A DNA stretch of 6,343 bases. Origin: Oscillospiraceae bacterium (lineage in GTDB: Bacteria; Bacillota; Clostridia; Oscillospirales; Ruminococcaceae). Shown here piece after piece: positions 1-5,061 of this stretch (its first letter is position 1; every line of letters starts with the position of its first letter). Location of the stretch: contig JAAVIG010000039.1 of NCBI GenBank assembly GCA_014796735.1, positions 1 through 6,343 of the forward strand, in the 5' to 3' direction. The position numbers and the translations under genes are program-made. Below the pieces are notes generated by a model, which did not search any database, was not told the origin of the DNA, and saw nothing but the letters and a program-made list of their open reading frames with translations.

Positions 1-2
1 AG

Positions 3-608
3 ACCGCCAACGAAAACGCGCATAAGGCGGGAACTGATACGGAAGAAAGCAACCGTAAGATGCAGGAGCTTGTTAAGGCTATCCAAGACATAAACGACAC
101 ATCGGATAAAATCAGCGCGATCATCAGCACAATTGAGGACATAGCGTTCCAGACCAATATTCTCGCGCTTAACGCCGCCGTTGAAGCGGCAAGAGCGGGT
201 CAGGCGGGTAAGGGCTTTGCAGTTGTTGCTTCCGAGGTGCGCAGCCTTGCCTCAAAATCTTCAGAGGCTTCAAAAAATACCGCCGCGCTTATTGTGGGTT
301 CGAGAGAGGCGGTAAAAAGAGGTATGGCGCTGGTTGACGAGACCGCGGAGGCTTTGGTCAGAACCGTGGACAGCGTTGAAAATATCGTGAATATGCTTGG
401 ACAGATCTCGGACGCTACAGAGCATCAGTCGGAAGCTATCGAACAGGTAACTCTAGGCGTTGATCAGATTTCCACTGTGGTTCAGACTACTTCGGCTACA
501 TCAGAGGAAAATGCGGCTACGGCCGAGGAGCTTTCGGGACAGTCGCAGGTCATGAACGATATGATAGATAGATTCAAGCTTAAGGCAACCTCTAAAAACT
601 CCCTGTGA
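3..608 (+). CDS. Methyl-accepting chemotaxis protein, C-terminal signalling domain (5'-truncated by window edge)
   Basis: This is the last 201 residues of a chemoreceptor. The frame is open to the window edge, and the residues before the first internal Met (TANENAHKAG...) fit the receptor coiled coil, so the true start lies upstream. Visible residues 44-80 carry the highly conserved hairpin tip, from IEDIAFQTNILALNAAVEAARAG through GKGFAVVASEVR. This tip contacts CheA and CheW. On either side run long heptad-like helices rich in A, E, S and Q that hold the methylatable Glu/Gln sites. In the family this cytoplasmic antiparallel four-helix bundle relays ligand binding to the CheA kinase. The ligand-binding and membrane segments are out of view, so the stimulus is unknown. 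The C terminus (RFKLKATSKNSL) lacks an NWETF-like CheR/CheB tether. The organism, or an ancestor, was presumably chemotactic. The family call is very safe. Confidence 0.96.
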   Translation, partial: TANENAHKAGTDTEESNRKMQELVKAIQDINDTSDKISAIISTIEDIAFQTNILALNAAVEAARAGQAGKGFAVVASEVRSLASKSSEASKNTAALIVGSREAVKRGMALVDETAEALVRTVDSVENIVNMLGQISDATEHQSEAIEQVTLGVDQISTVVQTTSATSEENAATAEELSGQSQVMNDMIDRFKLKATSKNSL

Positions 609-620
609 GCAAAGGTTTTC

Positions 621-661
621 AGAGACTCCCTTAAGAGAAAACAAAGCTTTTTGGGAGTTCT
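621..661 (+). terminator. Weak hairpin after the chemoreceptor gene
   Basis: ACTCCC (625-630) pairs with GGGAGT (653-658). Three more pairs are possible outside a bulge, and the loop is 22 nt. It starts 13 bases after the stop codon, where a terminator is expected. However, the loop is long and the sequence after the stem (TCTCCCCG) has no U-tract. The next 140 bases hold a 10-bp palindrome ATCGGCCGAT (667-676) and a small hairpin CATCG/CGATG (679-694), with no convincing gene. It is a poor intrinsic terminator at best. Confidence 0.3.
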
Positions 662-804
662 CCCCGATCGGCCGATTTCATCGTATGTGCGATGTATGAT
701 TGCGCTTGCTTTTCCGATCTGACTTTGCCGAATTATCCTTGGAATTGTTCTCTTTACGATAGCTTTCCTGCATCAGGTGTTGGAGCAAAATACAAAATCG
801 GCTC

Positions 805-833
805 TTGATAAAAACCAAATTCTGTGCTACAAT
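805..833 (+). promoter_or_regulatory. Sigma-A promoter of the HAD phosphatase-kinase unit
   Basis: TTGATA (805-810) and TACAAT (828-833) are separated by exactly 17 bases, and TG at 825-826 makes an extended -10. Transcription should start near 840, about 24 bases before the ATG at 864. The promoter lies inside the longer open frame that runs from 777. This argues that the upstream Met is not the real start. It has the same architecture as the metK promoter at 4777-4805. Confidence 0.8.
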
Positions 834-863
834 AATAAAGAAAAGACAAAAGGGGAAGCCGCC

Positions 864-1523
864 ATGAAAATAAAAGCAGTGATATTCGATATGGACGGGA
901 TCATTCTGGACACCGAAACGCTTCTTGCCAAATATTGGTGCCGTGCAGCCAACGAGTTCGGCTTTCCTATGGAATACAAGCACGCTTTGGAGCTGAGAAG
1001 CCTTGCGGGGGAATACGCTTCCCCGCTGCTGAAAAAATATTTCGGCGAGGACTTTGATTACAATACCGTTCGTAACCGCCGCAAGCAGCTTATGGAGCAG
1101 GATATAGAGCAAAACGGACTGAAAAAGAAAAAAGGCATAGACACTGCCCTCGATCATATCGAAAGGTTAGGGCTTCATAAGGCGGTAGCTACCGCCACGG
1201 ATATGGAAAGAGCCGCCAAGTATCTTAAAACGGTCGGCCTTATGGATAAGTTCGATACCGTCTGCTGCGGCCCTATGGTAGAGCACGGAAAGCCCGCTCC
1301 CGATATTTATCTTTTCGCGGCGGAAAAGCTCGGATTAGACCCAAGTGAGTGTGTGGCGGTGGAGGATTCGCCCAACGGGATCACCTCCGCTTACCGTGCG
1401 GGAATGAAGCCGATAATGATACCCGATCTTTCACAGCCCGATGAAGAACTTAAAAAGCTTTTGTACAGAAAATGCGACAGCCTTGAAGAGCTGCCGCAGG
1501 TTCTGGAGGAGCTGATAATCTAA
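864..1523 (+). CDS. HAD-superfamily hydrolase, beta-phosphoglucomutase-like (subfamily IA)
   Basis: This 219-residue protein belongs to the haloacid dehalogenase superfamily, cytosolic enzymes that move phosphate through an aspartyl-phosphate intermediate. All four motifs are present. Motif I is DMDGIILDTE with nucleophile D9 and acid/base D11. Motif II is the Thr at about 110 in AVATAT. Motif III is K143 in GKPAPD. Motif IV is E167-D168 in VAVEDSPNG. Residues of about 17-85 between motif I and the core form the helical C1 cap expected of phosphatases of the beta-phosphoglucomutase/PGMB-like branch. The start at 864 is chosen over an in-frame Met at 777. It has a good AGGGGAAG ribosome site 6-8 bases upstream, it begins with the typical MKIKAVIFDMDG, and the promoter lies between the two Mets. 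The substrate cannot be read from sequence; sugar phosphates or nucleotides are plausible. The next gene follows after 37 bases without a terminator, so the two are probably co-transcribed. Confidence 0.92.
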   Translation: MKIKAVIFDMDGIILDTETLLAKYWCRAANEFGFPMEYKHALELRSLAGEYASPLLKKYFGEDFDYNTVRNRRKQLMEQDIEQNGLKKKKGIDTALDHIERLGLHKAVATATDMERAAKYLKTVGLMDKFDTVCCGPMVEHGKPAPDIYLFAAEKLGLDPSECVAVEDSPNGITSAYRAGMKPIMIPDLSQPDEELKKLLYRKCDSLEELPQVLEELII

Positions 1524-1560
1524 ACATTACAAGCGCAATAAACCGAAAGGAAAAATACAA

Positions 1561-2487
1561 ATGAATATACTTCCTATCAGTGATTTAAATAGAGCTTTAA
1601 ACTCGGACAGCGAAAAGGTGGTCGCGGAAGCTGAGGAACTTTATCACCGCCAGCTTGAAGCGGCAGCGGACACGATAGCCGAAAACAGCGCGCAGAAGCC
1701 GATAGTATTGCTTTCCGGTCCTTCGGGAAGCGCGAAGACCACCACCGCCATGCGCCTTAAGGCACTGTTGCAAAATAACGGTCACAACGCCCACGTCATT
1801 TCTATGGATAACTATTTTCACCCCTTGAACGGCTTAAGCGGCGAGGAATTAAGCAAGATAGACCTTGAAGCTCCCTCCCGTGTGGATATTCCCTTGTTAA
1901 AGGAGCATTTGCAAAGATTTTGGGAGTGTCTGCCCACTCAGCTTCCCGTGTTCAATTTTGCCGATCAGACAAGAGGACAGGGCGAGCTGCTGTGCCGTCA
2001 GGAAAACGAGCTTATAATCTTAGAGGGAATACATGTGCTGAATCCCGAGGTGGTTGGAGATATAAGACAGCACGCGCAGGGCATCTATGTCAGCGTAAGA
2101 ACAAGGCTTTCCCACGAAAAGCAGCTTCTGCACCCCAGTATGATAAGGCTTATGCGCAGACTTATGAGAGACAGACTTTTCAGAGGGCGCAAAACGGAGG
2201 ATATTATCAGGGCGTTCAAATCGGTACAGCGGGGAGAAGCGCTCTATATAATGCCCCACAAGGATAACGCGTCCATAAATATAGATACATTTATGTCATT
2301 TGAAGCGGCGGTTTATTGCAATCGCCTTATCCCGAACCTGCAGGAGGTGTCACCCGATTTTGAGCTGTACAAAACGGTCAAGGAGCTGTTGGTATTCTTG
2401 GAAAACGTTGTGCCGCTGCCCGCCTCGATAGTGCCCGACAGCTCGATAGTGCGCGAGTTTATAGGAGGCAGCGTGTTCAATTACTGA
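1561..2487 (+). CDS. Uridine kinase-like P-loop kinase (phosphoribulokinase/uridine kinase family)
   Basis: This 308-residue protein resembles the kinase part of the larger clostridial uridine kinases. A P-loop GPSGSAKTT lies at 53-61 and SMDNYF at 81-86, with D83 the likely catalytic acid. VFNFADQTRG is near 130-139, IILEGIHVLNP near 152-162, and an Arg-rich lid RLMRRLMRDRLFRGR at 196-210. SVQRGEALYIMPHKDNA at 221-237 is very like the SVxxGE-x-IFP segment of that family. In the family, ATP phosphorylates uridine or cytidine for pyrimidine salvage in the cytosol. The first 45 residues are helical and lack the TGS-type domain of the longer relatives. The P-loop is unusual in having Ala58 where Gly normally precedes Lys. 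The ribosome site AAAGGA ends about 9 bases before the ATG. It probably shares a transcript with the phosphatase upstream and ends at the terminator at 2524. The family is secure; the substrate is inferred. Confidence 0.83.
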   Translation: MNILPISDLNRALNSDSEKVVAEAEELYHRQLEAAADTIAENSAQKPIVLLSGPSGSAKTTTAMRLKALLQNNGHNAHVISMDNYFHPLNGLSGEELSKIDLEAPSRVDIPLLKEHLQRFWECLPTQLPVFNFADQTRGQGELLCRQENELIILEGIHVLNPEVVGDIRQHAQGIYVSVRTRLSHEKQLLHPSMIRLMRRLMRDRLFRGRKTEDIIRAFKSVQRGEALYIMPHKDNASINIDTFMSFEAAVYCNRLIPNLQEVSPDFELYKTVKELLVFLENVVPLPASIVPDSSIVREFIGGSVFNY

Positions 2488-2496
2488 TAAAATTTT

Positions 2497-2525
2497 TTTA
2501 CAAGCTTGATATGATGTACTTATAA
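2497..2525 (+). promoter_or_regulatory. Possible promoter of the ComM/YifB gene
   Basis: TTTACA (2497-2502) is followed after 17 bases by TTATAA (2520-2525), or after 18 by TATAAA. There is no extended -10 TG. Transcription would begin within the 5' arm of the following terminator hairpin, so the new transcript would lack part of the stem and escape termination. The match is moderate in AT-rich sequence, but ComM needs a promoter downstream of the kinase gene and nothing better is visible. Confidence 0.35.
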
Positions 2526-2562
2526 AAAGCGGACAAAAAATTCTTTGTTCCGCTTTTTCTTT
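2524..2562 (+). terminator. Rho-independent terminator after the kinase gene
   Basis: AAAAAGCGGA (2524-2533) pairs perfectly with TCCGCTTTTT (2549-2558). CAAA/TTTG extends the stem past a single bulged T at 2548. The 3' arm runs into TTTTTCTTT. The A-run at the start of the stem makes it able to act in both directions. It sits 36 bases after the kinase stop and separates that unit from the ComM gene. Confidence 0.88.
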
Positions 2563-2587
2563 AAACGAAAGGAACGGTTGTATATAA

Positions 2588-4108
2588 ATGTTCGCTAAAG
2601 TAAACACCTTCGGGCTTACGGGGTTAAGCGCCTTTTCGGTAACGGTGGAAAGCAGCACCGAAAAGGGTACTCCCGATTTCAGAATAACGGGACTCGGGGA
2701 CGCTTCCATACAGGAAAGCCGTCAGAGGGTGCTTGCGGCAATGGAAAACTCAGGCTTTTCCTCGGACAAGCTGCGGGCGGTGGTGAACCTGTACCCCGCC
2801 GATGTTAAGAAAAGCGGCTCCTCCTACGATCTTCCCATACTTGTAAGCGTGCTTACCGCGTTGGGAGATGTTCCGCCGCCCAAGGAAACGGACGTGTTTA
2901 TAGGCGAGCTGTCGCTGTCGGGAGATACAGCGGGCACTACGGGGGTGCTTCCCATGACCGCCGCCGCAAAGGAAAAAGGGTATAAGAGGATTTTTCTGCC
3001 CTATATAAACGTAAGGGAAGCCGCGCTTGTAAGAGGCATAGAAATTTACGGGATAAAGAATATAAGCGAGCTGGCGGGATTTTTGGCGGGGAAAACGGAA
3101 TTGACGCCCGCGGAGCCGTATATTCCCAAGGCGGAGGATTACTTTGACGCGGCGGATTTTTCGGATGTAAAGGGACAGGAAAATATAAAAGCCGCCGTTC
3201 AGACCGCGGCGGCGGGATTTCACAACATGTTAATGATAGGCCCTCCCGGCTCGGGAAAAAGCATGATAGCAAAAAGGATCGCGGGAGTACTGCCCGCCAT
3301 GACCTTTGAGGAAAGCATAGAGACCACCTCGATCTATTCGGTGGCGGGGCTTTTGGACAGCGGATCGCCCTTTATCACCCGCCGTCCGTTTCGTCCCGTA
3401 TCACATACTGCCAGCGGCGTCGGGATAGTGGGAGGGGGCAGGATCCCGTCTCCGGGAGAGATAAGCCTTGCCAATAACGGGGTGATGTTTCTTGACGAGC
3501 TGCCCGAGTTTCGGCGGGACGTGCTGGAAACTCTCCGTCAGCCCTTGGAGGACAGGAGCGTTGTTATAACAAGGGCTTCGGGTAAAACCGCTTATCCTTG
3601 CAAAACAATGTTGGTGGCGGCAATGAACCCCTGCCCCTGCGGAAATTTCGGAAGTCAGAACGCCTGCACCTGTACCGAGGGCGCGATCTCAAAGTATCTC
3701 GGCAAGATCAGCCGGCCTGTGCTGGACAGAATAGATATACAGATCGAGGTCAGCGCGGTTAATTACAGTCAGCTTAGAGAAAAAACCGGCGCTTTAAGCT
3801 CCGCGGAAATAAGAGAAAAAATAGAAAAAGCGAGGGAGATACAAAGAGAGCGGTTTAAGGGAACGGATATTCTTTTCAACAGCGAGATACCGCCCTCTAA
3901 GCTTACCGAGTTCTGCCCGCTGGACGAGCAGGCGGAGAAATTCTTAAGGGGAGTTTTCGATAATCTGGGACTTTCCGCAAGAGCTTATGACAGGATTTTA
4001 AAGGTGGCGAGAACCGCCGCTGATCTTGACGGGAGCGAGGCGATAGGGAAAAAGCATATAAGCAGGGCGGTGCAGTATAGGACGTTGGATAGGAAGTATT
4101 GGAAGTAA
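2588..4108 (+). CDS. comM: YifB/ComM family Mg chelatase-like AAA+ ATPase
   Basis: This is a full-length family member (506 residues, as usual). Residues 1-165 form the N-terminal Lon-protease-like ChlI domain, with the family-typical GLGDASIQESRQRV at 36-48. The AAA+ core follows, with Walker A GPPGSGKS at 218-225, the GVGIVGGGRIPSPGEISLANNGV segment at 277-299 and Walker B VMFLDE at 299-304. Sensor-1 Asn347 lies in NPCPCG. A Cys cluster (C349, C351, C360, C362) and Arg-finger region SRPVLDRIDIQIEV at 376-389 come next. The C-terminal lid LSARAYDRILKVARTAADLDG is at 462-482. In Gram-negative transformers ComM is a hexameric helicase that promotes branch migration when incoming DNA is recombined. 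Its role in Firmicutes is much less clear. The ribosome site GAAAGGAA lies about 13 bases before the ATG, which is longish, but MFAKVNTFGLTG is the standard family start. It stands alone between two terminators. Confidence 0.95.
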   Translation: MFAKVNTFGLTGLSAFSVTVESSTEKGTPDFRITGLGDASIQESRQRVLAAMENSGFSSDKLRAVVNLYPADVKKSGSSYDLPILVSVLTALGDVPPPKETDVFIGELSLSGDTAGTTGVLPMTAAAKEKGYKRIFLPYINVREAALVRGIEIYGIKNISELAGFLAGKTELTPAEPYIPKAEDYFDAADFSDVKGQENIKAAVQTAAAGFHNMLMIGPPGSGKSMIAKRIAGVLPAMTFEESIETTSIYSVAGLLDSGSPFITRRPFRPVSHTASGVGIVGGGRIPSPGEISLANNGVMFLDELPEFRRDVLETLRQPLEDRSVVITRASGKTAYPCKTMLVAAMNPCPCGNFGSQNACTCTEGAISKYLGKISRPVLDRIDIQIEVSAVNYSQLREKTGALSSAEIREKIEKAREIQRERFKGTDILFNSEIPPSKLTEFCPLDEQAEKFLRGVFDNLGLSARAYDRILKVARTAADLDGSEAIGKKHISRAVQYRTLDRKYWK

Positions 4109-4122
4109 TTTTTTGATTATTA

Positions 4123-4154
4123 GAAAACCGCTTTGATCTCTCAAAGCGGTTTTC
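4123..4154. terminator. Perfect 14-bp hairpin between convergent transcripts
   Basis: Positions 4123-4136 (GAAAACCGCTTTGA) pair completely with 4141-4154 around a 4-base loop. The hairpin lies 14 bases after the ComM stop on plus, and downstream of the minus-strand nuclease gene and candidate RNA. The arms end in A4/T4, so each strand has a short U-run at the end of the stem, continued as CCCG on plus and CTAATAAT on minus. The loop reads TCTC on plus and GAGA, a GNRA tetraloop, on minus. It probably terminates both directions. Neither side has a long U-tract. Confidence 0.8.
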
Positions 4155-4162
4155 CCGATATT

Positions 4163-4275
4163 AGGTTATTTGGCAGGCGTGGCGTTCTCCTGCATCTCTC
4201 GGGCTTACGCCCTGTCAAACCGTCGGCGTGTGGACGGCCACGAAATCTTCCACCTCAAATAACCTGTTTTATCCT
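4163..4275 (-). ncRNA. Candidate structured non-coding RNA of unknown family
   Basis: A GC-rich island between AT-rich flanks is bounded by a perfect 10-bp inverted repeat, AGGTTATTTG (4163-4172) and CAAATAACCT (4256-4265). Inside, CGTGGC (4178-4183) can pair with GCCACG (4237-4242), CCGTC (4220-4224) with GACGG (4233-4237), and GGGC (4201-4204) with GCCC (4209-4212). Read on the minus strand the last hairpin is capped by GUAA, a GNRA tetraloop; on plus the loop is UUAC. GCAGG/CCTGC (4173-4177 with 4189-4193) is a further stem whose loop holds one arm of the CGTGGC helix, so the two would form a pseudoknot or alternate. A near-consensus minus-strand promoter at 4282-4310 predicts a start near 4275, and the hairpin at 4154-4123 could end the transcript at about 150 nt. 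No protein of useful length is encoded. I do not recognise an Rfam family. The alternative is a MITE-like or palindromic dispersed repeat. Confidence 0.5.
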
Positions 4276-4281
4276 ATACCG

Positions 4282-4310
4282 ATTATATCACATTTATTCC
4301 GATTTGTAAA
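4282..4310 (-). promoter_or_regulatory. Minus-strand promoter overlapping the end of the nuclease-like gene, facing the structured element
   Basis: Read on the minus strand, TTTACA (4310-4305) and TATAAT (4287-4282) are exactly 17 bases apart, with TG one base before the -10 (TGATATAAT). Only one of twelve hexamer positions departs from consensus. The -35 box is inside the last codons of the nuclease-like gene and the -10 box is just past its stop codon. The predicted start near 4275 is about 10 bases before the closing stem of the structured element. Confidence 0.65.
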
Positions 4311-4671
4311 GTATTTTTTCGGATCTTGTGTAACGAGTGTATCTCTTGTTCTCAACCTTTTGAAAGGTGATTACGGAATTTTTATAGTTATCGGAATCGT
4401 TTGCGGTTTTAAGCCGCAGGATCAATTTATATTTTTTACCGTTTTCTTCAATGCTTTTCAGTAAAACCGCGGAATTGGGCTTATTGGCCGATAAAATATA
4501 ATCGGGTTTTTCAACGATCTCCCGCATATACTGACAATACCGCTCAAAATCATTGGGGTGACGTTCCTTTATATGTTGAATGCGTTCATCTGTTATTATT
4601 ACCTCATCTGTAATAATATCATCTGAAACCGCTTTAAATTTTTTTATATCGATCCTGCCGATAAAAAGCAT
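4294..4671 (-). CDS. Small stand-alone PBECR-type nuclease-like protein (toxin-domain fold)
   Basis: This 125-residue cytosolic protein has no signal peptide or membrane segment. The order of elements is a short beta start (MLFIGRIDI), then DEVIITDERIQHIKERHPNDFERY at about 22-45 with H33, R37, H38 and P39. EIVEKPDYIL follows at 51-60, strand-rich YKLILRLKT at 81-89, NSVITFQKV at 98-106, and a basic tail ending EKILYKSE. This layout matches, from memory, the phage-Barnase-EndoU-ColicinE5/D-RelE-like (PBECR) nuclease group. That group is found at the ends of phage head-morphogenesis and polymorphic-toxin proteins and alone in Firmicutes. RNA cleavage is predicted for the group, not shown here. 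The ATG at 4671 has GGTGGGAAG just upstream; a GTG at 4683 is a less likely start. The gene is markedly more AT-rich than comM and metK, which suggests acquisition. No antitoxin-like ORF adjoins it. It has its own promoter at 4710-4739. Confidence 0.68.
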   Translation of the reverse strand: MLFIGRIDIKKFKAVSDDIITDEVIITDERIQHIKERHPNDFERYCQYMREIVEKPDYILSANKPNSAVLLKSIEENGKKYKLILRLKTANDSDNYKNSVITFQKVENKRYTRYTRSEKILYKSE

Positions 4672-4709
4672 GGCACTTCCCACCGTTTCGGCTTTTATTT
4701 TACTTTATT

Positions 4710-4739
4710 ATTATATCATACTGACATACTGTGTGTCAA
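4710..4739 (-). promoter_or_regulatory. Consensus promoter of the nuclease-like gene
   Basis: On the minus strand both hexamers are perfect: TTGACA (4739-4734) and TATAAT (4715-4710). The spacing is 18 bases, with an extended TGA before the -10. The start is expected near 4703, giving a leader of about 30 bases to the ATG at 4671. It is back-to-back with the metK promoter, with 37 bases between the two -35 boxes. Such a strong promoter on a probable nuclease suggests that it is repressed or that activity is controlled after transcription. Confidence 0.85.
4717..4731. repeat. Tandem CATACTG repeat between -35 and -10, possible operator
   Basis: CATACTG occurs twice, at 4717-4723 and 4725-4731, separated by one A (period 8). 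Both copies lie inside the 18-base spacer of the nuclease-like gene's promoter, where a bound repressor would block polymerase. No regulator gene is visible nearby. Two 7-base copies in a short AT-rich region could be chance, so the operator role is inference. Confidence 0.4.
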
Positions 4740-4776
4740 CGGACACGGACGCCTCCGAAAAAACCTTAAAAACCTA

Positions 4777-4805
4777 TTGACAATTCCCCTATCGTATGCT
4801 ACAAT
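4777..4805 (+). promoter_or_regulatory. metK promoter
   Basis: TTGACA (4777-4782) and TACAAT (4800-4805) are 17 bases apart with TG at 4797-4798 (extended -10). The start should be near 4812, about 12 bases before the first paired base of the SAM riboswitch, so the riboswitch lies at the 5' end of the leader. The leader to the metK ATG is about 250 bases. Confidence 0.9.
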
Positions 4806-4823
4806 AAAACTACAACAAGTTAA

Positions 4824-4941
4824 CAGCCTTATCAAGAGCAGCTGAGGGACAGGCCCTTTGACGCTGCAGCAACCGTCCGTTTTACGGAAAAGGTGCTACT
4901 TCCTGCGCCGTGAAAGCATCGGCGGAAGATGAGGGGTGCTG
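4824..4941 (+). promoter_or_regulatory. SAM-I riboswitch (S-box) aptamer
   Basis: The conserved S-box sequence blocks appear in order: TTATCAAGAG (4829-4838), GAGGGA (4844-4849), GGCCC (4852-4856), GCAACC (4869-4874), AGGTGC (4890-4895), TTCCTGC (4900-4906) and GAAGATGAG (4925-4933). P1 is formed by CCTTATC with GATGAGG. P2 is GCAGC (4838-4842) with GCTGC (4863-4867). P3 is TCCGT/ACGGA (4876-4880, 4884-4888). P4 is CGCCG/CGGCG (4906-4910, 4920-4924). The P1 3' strand GGGGTG (4933-4938) can instead pair with CACCCC-equivalent bases 4952-4957 (one G-U) in the terminator. Thus SAM binding should stabilise P1, free the terminator and switch metK off: feedback by the enzyme's own product. Confidence 0.96.
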
Positions 4942-4949
4942 AATATGTC

Positions 4950-4974
4950 AACGCCCCGACAAGGGGCGTTTTTT
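4950..4974 (+). terminator. Riboswitch-controlled intrinsic terminator
   Basis: AACGCCCC (4950-4957) pairs with GGGGCGTT (4963-4970) around GACAA and is followed by a T-run (4969-4974). It is the expression platform of the SAM riboswitch: its 5' arm is shared with the antiterminator made by the P1 3' strand. It ends about 87 bases before metK. Confidence 0.94.
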
Positions 4975-4990
4975 GTTGAATAAATTTTAT

Positions 4991-5043
4991 TTTCGGCGGC
5001 AGACATTCGGCAAAAACGGGTCGGCAGATAAGTTCCGCCGAAA
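4991..5043 (+). other. Leader hairpin between riboswitch terminator and metK start
   Basis: TTTCGGCGG (4991-4999) pairs perfectly with CCGCCGAAA (5035-5043), a 9-bp stem closing 35 bases. The 3' arm takes the first three A's of the AAAGGAAAGG ribosome site but leaves GGAAAGG free. TTCGGC at 5006-5011 competes for the same 3' arm. It would form only in read-through transcripts. It may present the ribosome site or stabilise the mRNA; no known family is recognised. Confidence 0.5.
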
Positions 5044-5061
5044 GGAAAGGACAATGTTATA

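Noticed and set aside
692..808. Small plus-strand frame of 38 codons upstream of the HAD gene
   Set aside because: No ribosome binding site, no promoter before it, and its end overlaps the -35 box of the HAD promoter.
777..863. 29-residue N-terminal extension of the HAD protein
   Set aside because: The promoter at 805-833 lies within it, and the ATG at 864 has the ribosome site and the family's normal N terminus.
678..1157. Minus-strand open frame whose last part encodes a hydrophilic, Lys/Ser/Asn-rich 31-residue tail
   Set aside because: Most of it is antisense to the HAD gene, whose motifs are certain. The short tail from an internal ATG at about 770 has no ribosome binding site or promoter.
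4228..4265. Short minus-strand reading frame (EDFVAVHTPTV then stop) in the structured element
   Set aside because: It is too short, starts without a convincing ribosome site, and the base pairing explains the sequence better.
4163..4265. Complete MITE or insertion sequence with terminal inverted repeats
   Set aside because: The 10-bp inverted repeat is there, but no target-site duplication is visible at the edges and no transposase is nearby; a repeat search would be needed.
4163..4265. Hammerhead-type ribozyme, suggested by CGAAA on the plus strand
   Set aside because: The CUGAUGA core element is absent and the stems are not arranged as a three-way hammerhead junction.
4228..4464. Plus-strand open frame of 78 codons beginning in the structured element
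   Set aside because: No ribosome site, hydrophobic low-complexity product, and it is antisense to the better-supported nuclease-like gene.
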